A model generated the notes under the pieces. It searched no databases and was not told the DNA's origin. It saw only the letters and a list, made by a program, of their open reading frames with translations. A DNA stretch of 64,000 nucleotides from Haliclona indistincta (taxonomy: Eukaryota; Porifera; Demospongiae; Haplosclerida; Chalinidae): assembly GCA_964017065.1 (NCBI GenBank), contig OZ024785.1, positions 4,316,588 through 4,380,587 of the forward strand, in the 5' to 3' direction. Positions 1 through 10,279 of this stretch are shown in pieces (within the stretch, counting starts at the first letter, position 1; each line of letters begins with the position of its first letter). A program made the position numbers and the translations under genes.

Positions 1-1425
1 CCACCAATTATCACAGCCACTAACACTATGATAGTTGATACAGTAGCCACATTTAGAGTCACCGAAGCTGCTATTATAGTTGTGGCTGAAATAATTAGTG
101 TGATAAACAAGGATTTTTGAAACATCTGTTCACATCACCTGCTGAATCAGTTATTATCATTGATGGTTCCAAAGGTGATGCTATAAATAGCTCAGTTACA
201 TAAACTATACACTTTACCATAATAACAATTTACCGAACAAGAGTAATCTGTGCATGCAATAGCATCATCACCTGTTATAACTATTGAAGGCATCATTGTT
301 GATGTCCTGGTTGCATAAACAGCTATAGAGATGCGAAAATAAATAAATACATTTTCATTTCAATTTAACCACTGGCAATGCTTGTCTGAGAAAGAAGTGT
401 TATGGTTGTGTCTATCATAACCGAAGTCATTCTTGATATGCTCATTGGACCAGATGATGATGATACTGTAGAAAAACAACATAATCAGCTAGACACTACA
501 AAATATTGACTTTGCCCACCACACAGGTATAGTTATCAAAATAATGTGACACAGGCATGTGCTTGAAGCATACATGTAACTGAATCATCAATAATACATA
601 TGAAAGCAAATAGTGGTACATAAATTAATAATTTGGCTCCAATCACCTTGAATATCATATGAAATCATGAAGGCAATAGTCGTTTTAGGTTGATCATCAG
701 TCTTATAGATTGGGATCACAGTGACAGTGAAGTTACTGTTTGGATCAGGATCGTCAAGGGAGAATATGTAATTTAGCATGGTAGTATTCTCCGATTCTAG
801 AATTTCATTCTCTTCACTGGTGGTGTTGGTGATGGTGACATTGTAGCCCAGGATGGGTACCCCCTCCAGAGTGAAGGGAGGACTCCAGGAGATGAGGACA
901 GTAGTGGAGTCGATGGAGACCACAGCGAGGTCACTGACTGGTCCTGTGTGTTGTAAACACTAACATGGTGGTATAGTATGGGTCCCGTACATACCTGGTT
1001 CAAACACAAGGAGAACAGCTACTCCACTTTTCATTATAGATAGTGGAGATATGAAGAATGCTACGCAAGTGATGTTGGATCCATTGTTTTCAGTTGATCC
1101 ATTGACTGACATTGTTCTAGTGCGGAGGTTCTGTGTTGCATTCAGTAGTGTTAGTGGTACAGCTTCATCATTGAATCCTCTGCTCCTGAGATGATCATCG
1201 ATAGGTTGTCCATTGACCTCCCATTCAATTTCTTGTGCAACAGCAGTACATGTGAAAATTGCTGTTCCATTGACTGCAATATTCATAGGCTTTGGAAAAG
1301 CAATAATACCTGCATTTAATAATAAAACATCAATAATTTATAAAAATTAGTAATTTACTTGCTTGTTGAGCAACTATTGAGTCTACGGTAAGCACGCAGA
1401 AAAGAACCAAGAGCACTCGTACCAT
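1..1425 (-). CDS. Ig-FN3 transmembrane receptor, minus partner of pair 1 (3' end outside window)
   Basis: Predicted type I membrane receptor; ligand unknown. Exons read from high to low coordinates: signal peptide 1425-1359 (starts MVRVLLVLFC, ends AQQA), Ig-like domain 1309-995 (FTCTAVA, Trp in IEWEVNG, second Cys in NITCVAFF), FN3 domain 943-647 (core LISWSPP), stalk exons 465-370, 322-272 and 180-139, and a TM exon from 85 that runs off the left edge. All junctions are GT-AG and phase 1. The TM exon most likely starts at a TTTCAG/CC acceptor; the Met-containing stretch upstream of it is intronic. The cytoplasmic exon is missing here, but the close paralogue at 26010-27706 carries NPAYQMV and YEN(I/V) motifs. 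Its start codon lies 70 bp from that of the plus-strand receptor at 1496. Domain calls are firm; function is inferred. Confidence 0.85.
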
Positions 1426-1495
1426 ACCTCTCTTGGAATTTAAATAGGCGGGGTCTCAACACTGCACTGGGACCGCCGTTAACTAGGACCTTGAT
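1426..1495. promoter_or_regulatory. Compact bidirectional promoter of receptor pair 1
   Basis: Only 70 bp separate the two start codons. The stretch holds an AT-rich TTTAAATAG-like patch next to GGCGGGGTCTCAACACTGCA (1448-1467) and a CCGCCGTTAAC block. The same order recurs between the start codons at 27707-27775, and in degenerate form at 12821-12885 and 57463-57545. Conservation together with head-to-head layout points to a shared core promoter and 5' leaders. Transcription starts are not known. Confidence 0.65.
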
Positions 1496-3510
1496 ATGGA
1501 CCTTTTGCTGTTTTTCTTTTCTTTCACCTACTTGGCGCTATCATTTGCCCAACAAGCGAGTGAGTTGTCTGTAGTCGCAACCGTATATTTGTACTTTTGA
1601 TACGCTATACGTAAAAGTAGAAAGCCATGCAACGTCTGCTGCTGTTCATAGTATTTCTAGTCATGCAATGTGTATTCTCTGCTGTTAGCGTATATATTGC
1701 TGTTTTATTATTATTATATGCAGGTATTATTGTTTTTCCAAAGCCTGTGAATATTGCAGTCAATGGAACAGCAAACTTTACGTGCACTGCTGTTGCCGAT
1801 GAAATTGAATGGGAGGTCAATGGTCAACCTGTTGATGCTAATCTTAGGAGTAGAGGGTTCAATGATGATGCTGTACCACCAACACTACTGAATGCAACAC
1901 AGAATCTCCGCACAAGAACAATGTCAGTGAATGGATCTGCTGATAACAATGGATCCAACATCACTTGTGTAGTATACTTTTTAAATCCATTTTCTTCTAT
2001 GGAAAGTGATCCAGTTGTTCTCCTTGTGTTTGAACCAGGTATGTACTGAACCCATACTATACCACCATGTTAGTTTTTACTACACACAGGACCAGTTAGT
2101 AACCTCACTGTAGCCTCCATCAACTCCACTACTGTCCTCATCTCCTGGAGTCCTCCCTTCACTCTGGAGGGGGTACCCATCCTGGGCTACAATGTCACCA
2201 TCACCAACACCACCAGTGAAGAGAATGAGACAATGTCAGTAGAGGGGGACACTACCATGCTGTACTACTCCATTGACCATCCTGATCCTGACAACAACTT
2301 CACTGTCACTGTAGTACCTATCAATGGAGCTGGACCTGGAGAGAGTGCAGACATCATCTTTGTCTTTTTAGATCAAAGTGAGTCCTGTTTACATGTACTA
2401 CTCTGCATGAGCATGTTAATGAGTTGTTATGCAAGCACGTAAATCGTTTTCTAAACTTTCCTCTCTCGTTCTAATATCTAGTGCAGATAGTAAAATGCTC
2501 TCTGTACTATTGTATGTCACACAGACTCAATAATCTCAAGCTCTGCTATATCATCATACGATTCGAGTTTAAATCCACCATCACTAGCAGTGGGCATATC
2601 CTCAACTCACACACCTAGAATACAGCTAACACAGACAACAAGTAAGACCTCACATAGATGTTGTTATAATGTTACTTTATTGATAGCAGGTGAACACTTT
2701 GTCCTAACAACAACTGTAGCTTCTCATACAATAACACCACATTCATCTGGTAAGCTAGACAATATTTAGTACCAAGAGTTGATATCTTTATGATATTTGA
2801 TAAGCTTATACTTTTTACTCCAGTTATAATACCAATTGTGGTATCTGCTAGTATCGTTACCATGGTTACTGTTGTGAGTGCTGTGATTGTTACTATAACT
2901 TGCTATCTACTGATAAGAAGGCACAAACTGAGTGAGTCAATCACTCACTCTTGTGGCAAACCAATAGTGTGTATTTTACTCTATAGGAGCGGATAAATTC
3001 CCGCCAGCACAGGATGTGATAGCAGTGAGTGGTAATCCTGCTTATGAGCAGGTCACACTGAAGAGTATTGCAGTACAAGAGAACAGTGCATACTCCACAG
3101 TACACACTCCAGTAGAAGATTCTTCACAACACAAAGATGTACCTCTCTGTGCTAATCCTGCTTATGGGCAGAGAGTCACAAATATTGCTCTACAACAGAA
3201 CAGTGCATATTCTGAAACAGCACACATCGAATCAGTTAGTACTGTAGTGGGAGCTCAGTATGAGAACATTGCAGTTAGAGATGGGAAAAGAAGACATGAC
3301 AAGCTCTGTGAGGATTACCTTGGCTTGTGTGTTAGTGTAGTTGATAAGTGTCTATCTACAGCAGCAGCTACACAGGATGTGGTACCAGTCAGTGCTAATC
3401 CTGCATATGAGGAGGTCGCTGGTATTGTTTTGCAAAAGAACACTGCGTATTCCATAGCACAAACTACATCAGTTGCAGAGTATGAGAATATTGATAACTA
3501 TGCTCAGTAA
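1496..3510 (+). CDS. Ig-FN3 transmembrane receptor with NPAY/YENI tail, plus partner of pair 1
   Basis: Exons: signal peptide 1496-1559 (MDLLLFFF...AQQA), Ig 1724-2038, FN3 2090-2377, stalk 2525-2641 and 2687-2749, TM 2824-2931, tail 2987-3510. They sum to 1479 nt, a 492-residue protein: Ig about 22-126, FN3 127-222, Ser/Thr stalk to 282, TM about 284-310 followed by RRHK, then the tail. The tail has NPAYEQV, NPAYGQR and NPAYEEV (NPxY, PTB-binding type), several NSAYS motifs and two YENI motifs (YxN, Grb2-SH2 type). GTGAGG at 3308 and CAG at 3361 bound a possible 54-nt in-frame intron, which would give 474 residues. The paralogue at 27776 has one further coding exon; here its counterpart (about 3558-3637) is out of frame after a stop at 3508-3510. 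No kinase domain is present, so signalling would need adaptors. Confidence 0.85.
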
Positions 3511-3557
3511 GTCTATCATCTTTGTCAGTGTGTGGGTATAACCATTGTTTATTACAG

Positions 3558-3637
3558 AAGCTAGTAGTCTACCACAGAGTGAAGTACCAGTGAATTATAA
3601 TCCAGCTTATGGACAGGTCACTAGTATTACAGTTTAA
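3558..3637 (+). pseudogene. Decayed last tail exon of the 1496-3510 receptor
   Basis: Matches the final exon at 29810-29928 of the paralogue (SSLPQ, EVPV, PAYGQVT in one frame), but the upstream exon ends in a stop and the junction phase no longer fits. A TAA follows directly after the PAYGQVT segment, so the closing YENI motif of the paralogue is absent. It is probably 3' UTR now. Confidence 0.55.
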
Positions 3638-3891
3638 CAGAACGATGGATACTCTATACATCAACAGCACAGTATGAAATATTATTATTCATATAAAAAA
3701 TTATGTTCATGCACATAATTCATTCAACTCACCAAGTATAGTAGCTGAAGGTAATAGCGGTTTAAAGTTTATTGATTCCAGAATGCTTAAAATGAAAGTT
3801 GCAGATGGTTTGGATAATTTGGAGTGCACAATTTCTTATTATAGTAAATATAATACTGTACACATAACTGTTACAGTAAATGATAATGAGC

Positions 3892-4408
3892 TCACCATGA
3901 ATGAAAACATAATATTTCTGAAGCTACTTTAACTCCATTGATGGGTACCACAGTGACATTGTCAGGATCAGGATGGTCAATGGAGTAGTACAGCATGGTA
4001 GTGCCCCCCTCTACTGACATTGTCTCATTCTCTCCACTGGTGGTGTTGGTGATGGTGACATTGTAACCCAGGATGGGTACCCCTTCCAGAGTGAAGGGAG
4101 GTCTCCAGGAGATGAGGACAGTAGTGGAGTTGATGGACACCACAGTGAGGTCATTGTCAGCTCCAAGTGATCCTGTCAAAGAAAAATAATTGTACATGGC
4201 TCACTCAAATCTTGACTACGTTGCACCAGCAATAATGCTGGACGACTTTCAGCAAATGTAAAACCAGGAGAAAAACTGGTAGCAAAGCACGTTATGTTTG
4301 TAGCGTTGTCAGTGGGAGTATAAATCGTCGTGCGTTCTTAAACCTAAAGAACATACTCGCTTGTTGTGCTGGTATTATAGGTAATAGTAAGGTACAACAG
4401 ATCAGCAT
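3892..4408 (-). pseudogene. Broken Ig-FN3 receptor
   Basis: Minus strand. A signal-peptide exon at 4408-4357 (MLICCTLLL...AQQA, phase-1 GT donor) is followed by only the C-terminal part of an Ig domain (NITCFAT, ESRPALLLVQ; about 4330-4225) with a stop in the upstream frame and no good acceptor. An FN3 exon follows (about 4167-3930) with the standard LISW core but missing the NNFT residues before VTVVPING. No TM or tail was found before the 4.8-kb TE relic. The Ig end resembles the 40.3 and 42.8 kb Ig subfamily (PALLLVQG) rather than the common one. Confidence 0.65.
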
Positions 4409-4787
4409 GATGTTCTGTTCATGGAAATCAAAACGGTGCTCATCAGCAACTACAAAGAAACGAGCCTGAGCGAGTGTCTCTTTGTCACGTAGGCGTGTCC
4501 GCAACCGGTGTCAAGAGCGGTTTCTTGAGTCAATCAAAGGATCAAGACAGTGGCAGGATGGATCAAAATCAAAATTAGTCTATATTAACTGTTCAGTGAT
4601 TTACTATGTTATTAAAAGATATTACCTTTTTGTCAAGGGACGCTCTTTTTTCTTTTTTTGAAATTACAATAATTATAAACTCTGATAATGTACATGGAGT
4701 CATGGACAATGTAATAATACCCTAGGTAATAATAATAATAGGATGAATGATGGATATTTAATGAAGACAGTGTCTGGAAGAAATTGT
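4409..4787. other. Intergenic, nothing recognised
   Basis: AT-rich sequence with a short TAA triplet run near 4726-4740. A reading frame overlapping the upstream side of the 4408 signal peptide looks like a shadow. No splice-linked domain or RNA gene was seen. Confidence 0.4.
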
Positions 4788-5365
4788 TTAATGACAAGTG
4801 CATGCTTCAGAGACGATGAGATCTGTAGATGTTGTGGAGGGCCTGATAGCATGTCCCCTGGAAGATCTCGACCCCCTTAGAGATCTGATGGCTGATCGTA
4901 ACAGAGAGAAGCCAATGCGGCATCTTAGCCAGAAAGTTGTGCTGGAGTAGGGTTGCCGGTCCCATTTATCTGCAAGCATTGAGGCCAGCCGCTTGTAGAA
5001 GATCTTGGCCTCATTCCTGAACCCACTGGTAGCTGAGAGGACAAGGGGGTAAAGGAAGCAAATTCAACCTCTCTTACTCTCTGCGAGTATGCCCTCTCCT
5101 TTGCAAGTTAATGCTTGCGGTAGCAGGACTGGATGGAGGTGTGTCAATTTGATGGTGCAAGAGGGTTGAGTACTCTCATGTCAAAGAAAGTTTGTTGGGG
5201 AAGAACTACCACAAGAACCATCAGCTGCAATGTCGAGTGGCGAGCACCATCATCAGTGATCACTGAGCCAAGATGTAATGTCTCACTGGAGAGAGGCAGG
5301 CTCAATGGAGACGTTATGACAGACCTCGAATTCTTTGTTGATCTGCTGTGACAAATGCGAGACAT
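4788..5365 (-). pseudogene. Decayed transposable-element ORF, C-terminal part
   Basis: In minus-strand frames, separated by stops and shifts, three segments appear in order: a SETLHLGSVITDDGAR stretch followed by QTFFDMRVLNPLAPSN (about 5320-5145); a middle piece in which RVREVEFASFTPL is readable (about 5090-5040); and KWDRQPYSSTTFWLRCRIGF with RGSRSSRGHA (about 4965-4830). From family knowledge this order is typical of the C-terminal part of repetitive retroelement-like proteins found in many copies in sponge and cnidarian genomes. The D-G-A-R ... F-F-D-V-R-V pattern could be a PD-(D/E)xK-like nuclease fold, which is speculation. At least two frameshifts make it inactive. Confidence 0.55.
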
Positions 5366-5599
5366 GGATTGATCTAATTATAAAGTGCTCTGGTTGTGCA
5401 GACCCAGATGATAATTATTCCAAGTGACTTTGTGTGCAATCTCTGCAGTAAATAGTATTTGTTCCATGATAGGGACATAATACGTTTTGTTGTTTACCGT
5501 CAATAATTATTGCCTGTAGTTGTATAAGCAGTCTCTTAATTTCAAGCATTTTGCATCAGTTGTGACAGATAGTAGAGTTGTGACAACTGTTGTGACAGA

Positions 5600-5860
5600 T
5601 ATATCCACTCCTATTCAAGGTAGTGGATCCTCTGTAGTGTAGTGTAGTGACTATCTGGTAAGCAGGATTATCACTGACTGGTATCTTCAAGTAGAGCTCT
5701 ACTAGCTCATATTCTCCATTTAATTCCAAAAAATTAACATTGTGTTAAAATGAGTATAGGAGTGGTTTGATGTAAATTACACAACTATAATTTGTACATC
5801 CTGTTAAAATACCATTGTGATCACAGCATCACTGTATTCAATGTAAAACTGTCTTATGTG
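5600..5860 (-). pseudogene. Relic of an NPAY tail exon, left part of a receptor 3' flank split by a retrotransposon
   Basis: On the minus strand a DNPAYQ...TTLQR-like segment is visible, with a small deletion that breaks the reading frame upstream. The 260 bp match 25660-25870 almost base for base, including the tail relic and the following non-coding stretch. There the sequence continues directly into the 3' flank of the receptor at 26010; here it is cut at about 5864 by the Ngaro-type element and resumes at about 11124. Confidence 0.7.
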
Positions 5861-5863
5861 TAT

Positions 5864-6037
5864 ATTGTAGATTAATTCACAGAATTAATCGTAGTTAACA
5901 GGCGAGGGTACATCCTAGCTGGGTAGTGCGCATGCGCATGCAGTTCTCGTTATTTACGCGCGTAGCTTAAATTATGTTCAGCTGTTGCTGTTTGACGCAT
6001 AGCAACGATCTTTCCCTCTGGCTAGTTGCTTTGCGTG
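5864..6037 (+). repeat. Split direct repeat A1
   Basis: 174 bp, repeated at 10574-10747. It includes the palindrome-rich GCGCATGCGCATGC and ends at TTGCTTTGCGTG. It begins at the left boundary of the element and lies upstream of the gag start at 6080. Confidence 0.9.
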
Positions 6038-6079
6038 TCTACTCTCTACTTTTCTTTCTCTCGAGTCACGTTGTATGTC

Positions 6080-7569
6080 ATGTCGCAAGATAATGAAGAC
6101 CGTGGTCTTGACGACGGCAATGGAGAGGAACAGAATGAAACAACCCAGCAGCTTATGCGGCGGCTCATAACTGCCTTGGAGCAAAAGGCTGGCGACGGTG
6201 AGAATTTTATTTATTTTATTTCTGACCCTTTTCCACTCGCGCTCCGGGTGTGATATTATAAGGGCCTTTATTGAAATTGGGACCTGCTTGGTTCGTCCTT
6301 CGTCAAGTTGTGCTGAATTTTGAGATCCGTTTGGTCCTAGCATTGTGCTGAGTTTGTGACCCGCATTGGTCCCCATGATTGTATTGTGGGTCCAGTTGTG
6401 GTCCGAGCTTGTGTTGCTGGAGTGTGTGACCTGCAGAGGTCTGTGAATTGTGTTGCTGATTTGCATGGTGGGACCTGTTTGGTCCGAGCTTTGCCTGTTG
6501 CTGTAAGGTGGGCTGGTCGGTGTGCACTCGCCCTACTCGGCGGTGGTTGCTGAGTGCTGTACGGGCATGTGTGTAGGATGGTCAAGCATGGGACTGTTCG
6601 GCTGTATCTGCGGAATGTTATAAGTATTAAAGCGCTGAGCTTGTAAATAAATGGCGTGTTTCCTTTACAGAATTGGGTGCGGTGCTGGACGAGAACGCTC
6701 TGCAAGGAATAGTGGAGTTCGGAAATAAAGCAAGTGTGTCTGCCAGTGCCAGGGCGACTTCGGCGGCAGAACTGATGGCGCAGCTGGGAAATGCTATTCA
6801 GTCCGGCAAGAGCCACGCCTCATCTGTGGCTACGGGGGAGGGGCTGCCAGCTCTCTCAAAGAGATTAGTCGAGAAGATAGTTGCCGGCGACTATGTGGAT
6901 TTCTCAGAGCTGCCTCCAGCTAAGGGGAAGAGCAAAGGTCCCCCTCAGGCGCTGGAGGGACAAGTAGTGATTATTCAGGCAGCGGAGTTGATGTCGTCCA
7001 GAAAGATAATTCCTGATCTAGCTACTTGGAGCCAATGCTTCAATCTTTTTGCAGCGGTGGTAGTCAAACAGCATCCTGAGCGAGCCAGGAGTCTGTTCGC
7101 GTACTCATCGTTGATTGCTAGGTGCAGTGCGAAGTACAGGTGGCCGAGCTGGGTGGTGTATGATCAAAATTTTCGGCAAGAAGCTGCAGAGTCAGGAAAT
7201 TTGGATTGGGCCAAGGTGGACCCCAGTATCTACACGCAGTGTTTTACTGGGGCCACACAGACTTTCGTGGAAGGATGGTGTAGAAGGTGCCAATCAGTTG
7301 ATCATGTTACCGAGAATTGCCCGGCTAAACCTGGACCCAGCACTGGGTACTCCGCCGCAGGTTTTGATTCAAGCAGGAGGCCTCCGCTGGTGGGGCGAAA
7401 AAGAGCAGCTCCGCAGAGCATTCCAGAAGTGTGCAAGAAGTTCAATAAGTACGATGGTGATTGCAGATTTGGCGAGAACTGTATCTTTCAACACAAGTGT
7501 GACAACTGCGGTGAACCAGATCACCCCGCATCTAAGTGTCTTAAACCCAAGAAGAGGGTTCAGCAGTAA
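6080..7569 (+). CDS. Gag-like protein of the Ngaro element, two exons
   Basis: Exon 1 is 6080-6197 (starts MSQDNEDRGLDDG, ends at GACG/GTGAG). A 473-nt intron ends in TTTCCTTTACAG at 6670, and exon 2 is 6671-7569 with no Met needed. The joined phase is correct and gives about 335 residues. The C-terminal part has a zinc knuckle CX2CX4HX4C (WCRRCQ...ENC), a CCCH finger (CKKFNKYDGDCRFGENC then IFQH) and a second knuckle (CDNCGEPDHPASKC). This knuckle/CCCH combination is what I expect of DIRS/Ngaro gag-like ORFs. The predicted role is binding element RNA in cytoplasmic particles. This ORF is intact, unlike the downstream ones. If the intron is not spliced, exon 2 would have to start at a non-ATG codon. 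Confidence 0.75.
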
Positions 7570-7784
7570 TTACTCATCAAGTGAAGGCTGTGATGTTTAG
7601 CTGACATTGCTTATACATGTTAACCATACTATCATCATTATTATTATGTTTATGAACATTTATTATTATGTTATTTTCCTCAGCTCTATCTTCTTTATCC
7701 ACATATTATTCATACATTAATGCACACACACGCACACACACATAGCTGTAGTACAACATAACTATGCATACACCGATCAGCTGT

Positions 7785-9300
7785 GGGAGCTAGACAGTTG
7801 TATAGACCAGCTGAAGGTCTGCTTGATCTGCCGTCGTCCATGCTCCATATTGAGTCTCCGCTGACCATGTGCATCTTGTCCTGGCAAGAGGGTTTAGCAA
7901 GTCACCCGGACAAAAAGTTTGCTGAGTACATCTTGCAAGGGCTTCAGAGTTGGCTTTCCTAGGGAAAACTTGCTGTACCAGATGAAACGCAACATGCCGA
8001 TACCTGACCCGAGCGTTGTAGCAGTGTACTTACAAAAAGAGTTGAGTGAAGGGAGGCTACTTGAGTTTTCTCTAAAAGAAGCTGCAGCTTTGTCGGTTCA
8101 ATGTAGCCCCATTGGCATGATTCCAAAAAAGAATAAGCCGGGCAAATGGCGGCTGATAGTAGATTTGTCATCTCCGACTCGTGGCAGCGTAAACAGTGGA
8201 ATTGTAAAGGAGCTGTGCAGTTTCTCGTACACTTCGGTTGATGTGGTAGCTAATCATGTCCTCCGTTTGGGTAGAGGAACACTTATGGCCAAGATGGACA
8301 TTATGCATGCATATCGTAATGTTCCAGTGCACCCTGAAGATCGCTTGTTGCTTGGAATGATGTGGGAAGGAAAAGTGTACGTGGATAAGACACTTCCTTT
8401 TGGTTTGCGGTCAGCACCTCTGATATTCACAGCAGTTGCAGATGCATTGATGTGGATGATGCAGCAAAGGGGTGTGTCCATTGTAGACCATTACCTAGAT
8501 GACTTCATTACACTTGGAAAACCTGGCTCAGCTGAATGCCATTGTAACTTTGAGACTATGCTAGAAACGTGCAGGGTAACAGGATTTCCAGTGGGGTCTG
8601 GGAAATCGGAAGGCCCTACAACTATGTTGACCTTTCTTGGAATTGAGATAGACACCGTCTCGATGGAGAGGAGACTTCCGTTGGATAAGCTGGCAAGGCT
8701 GAGAGGTTATCAGAGATTTCCGAGGAAGAAAGGGTTGTAAGAAAAGGGAGCTCCTGCATGTCACTCATAGGTTCTTTGTCTCATGCATGTAAGGTCATCA
8801 AGCTGGGTCGTCCATCCCTACGTAGGCTGATAGTGCTTTCTAAGCGCGAGAAGAGGTTAGATCATTTTGTTCGCCTGAATGCAGATGCGAGATCAGACAT
8901 AGAGTGGTGGTTTCGCTTTGCAGATGTATGGAATGGAGTGTCCTTGATGTATCGAGTGAGCAGTAAAGCGTGTAGCATTGCGATGATGTCAGATGCATCA
9001 GGAAGCTGGGGCTGTGGGGCTTTTTGCGGCAAGAAATGGTTTCAGTTAAAATGGCCCACATCTTTGTTGGAACACGATATCACCTTCAAGGAACTAGTTC
9101 CAATTGTCTTAGCGGCAGCTGTTTGGGGAAAGGTTTGGTCAGCAAAAAATGTGAAAGTTTGGTGTGACAATTCAGCTGTGGTAGACATCGTGAAAAAGGG
9201 GACAGCAAAGAGCTCGAGGTCGTGCATCTCATGCGGTGTCTGTCATTTTTCAAAGCCAAATTTCAGAGTTCTGCGCAAGTATAAACATAGTCAAGCCGGT
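7785..9300 (+). pseudogene. Reverse transcriptase-RNase H of the Ngaro element, frameshifted
   Basis: Pieces lie in three frames. The N-terminal part (about 7785-7940) has HPDKKFAEYI; after a shift near 7940 it continues as GFRVGFP and the RT core to 8740. RT motifs: GKWRLIVDLSSP, MAKMDIMHAYRNVPV (first catalytic Asp), LPFGLRSAP, and YLDDF (active-site DD). A stop at 8738-8740 and small lesions separate it from SLIGSLSHACKVI and the RNase H part (8758 on): MMSDASGSWGCGAF, FKELVPI and VWCDNSAVVDIV, which supply the acidic residues. At least two disabling changes are visible. Its native role would be copying the element RNA and removing it from the hybrid. Confidence 0.85.
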
Positions 9301-10160
9301 ACCAGTAGATGAACAGTTGTTGTGTAGATTTGTAGCTCACTTATCATCAGAGGGTTTGTCTCCAAAGTCTGTTAAAATGTACTTGTCGGCAATGAGGCAT
9401 TTGCAGATCTCTTTGGACGGTGGGGATCCTAACATGTCAGCGATGCCTCGTGTAGAGCAGGTGTTAAAAGGGGCTAAGAGAGCAGCAGCTAAACAGGGTT
9501 TGAAATCTAAGCCTAGACTTCCAATAACGCCTGATATTCTCAGGAAGATTCGCTCAGTGTGGTGCAGTAATCCCAGCTATGACTCGCGAATGTTGTGGGC
9601 GGCAGCATCGTTATGCTATTTTGGTTTTCTGAGAGCGGGAGAGATTACTGTTCCATCAGAGTCAGCTTACGACAAAGGTGCTCACCTGAATTATGGTGAT
9701 GTGGCGGTAGACAGCAAAGCAGCTCCTAAGATTCTTCGGGTTAGCATCAAGGCGTCCAAGACAGATCCGTTTAGACAAGGTGTCGACGTTTTTGTTGGGA
9801 GAACAGGAAACGAGATATGCAGCCCGGTGGCTGCGGTGCTGGCATTTATGGCGAAGAGAGGCAGCAAGGAAGGCCTTTTGTTTAAATTTGAGGACGGAAG
9901 GATGTTGACCAGAGATAGGTTTGTTTGTCTCTCACGTAAGAGCAGCTCTGACGACATCTAGTTCTATTCTGCTGGTGTAGACCCCGCCCCTTATTCGGGT
10001 CACAGCTTTCGCATAGGGGCGGCAACCGCTGCTGGATCGATCGAGTGGGCTTTCTCCAGTGATGATCAATATGTTGGGTCGGTGGGAAAGCTCTGCGTAT
10101 TTATTGTATATCAAGACGCCGAGACACTTGCTTGCTGAGGTTTCATCCAAAATTTGCTAG
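9236..10160 (+). pseudogene. Tyrosine recombinase of the Ngaro element, frameshifted near its C-terminus
   Basis: The main frame 9236-9961 has the SAM-like N-terminal region (LLCRFVAHLSSEGLSPKSVK) and the first catalytic Arg in CYFGFLRAGEIT. After a stop at 9959-9961 the remaining motifs appear in other frames: GHSFRIGAATAAG (HxxR box, about 9999-10035) and RWESSAYLLYIKTP (nucleophilic Tyr, about 10080-10115). The frame overlaps the end of the RNase H segment. In the family this enzyme inserts the circular cDNA. With the HxxR box and Tyr out of frame, this copy cannot make an active enzyme. Confidence 0.85.
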
Positions 10161-10279
10161 TTGGATATAGAACATTGCAGATAGTATTATAATCATTAAT
10201 ATTAGTATGTGTTTCATAGAGGATTATTAGTGATTAATTTTTAAGTATAATTTCATTTGGTGGCTTGGTCCTTCTTTGG

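Noticed and set aside
1627..2049. Continuous frame starting MQRLLLFIVFLV and running into the Ig exon without splicing, possible alternative signal peptide
   Set aside because: The equivalent intron sequence in paralogues (27890, 57684, 13017) is broken by stops or indels, and the 1496-1559 exon splices cleanly. Kept only as an unlikely alternative first exon.
6303..6816. Two minus-strand frames (74 and 159 codons) upstream of gag
   Set aside because: Antisense to the gag intron and exon 2 of the Ngaro element; His/Gln-rich low complexity.
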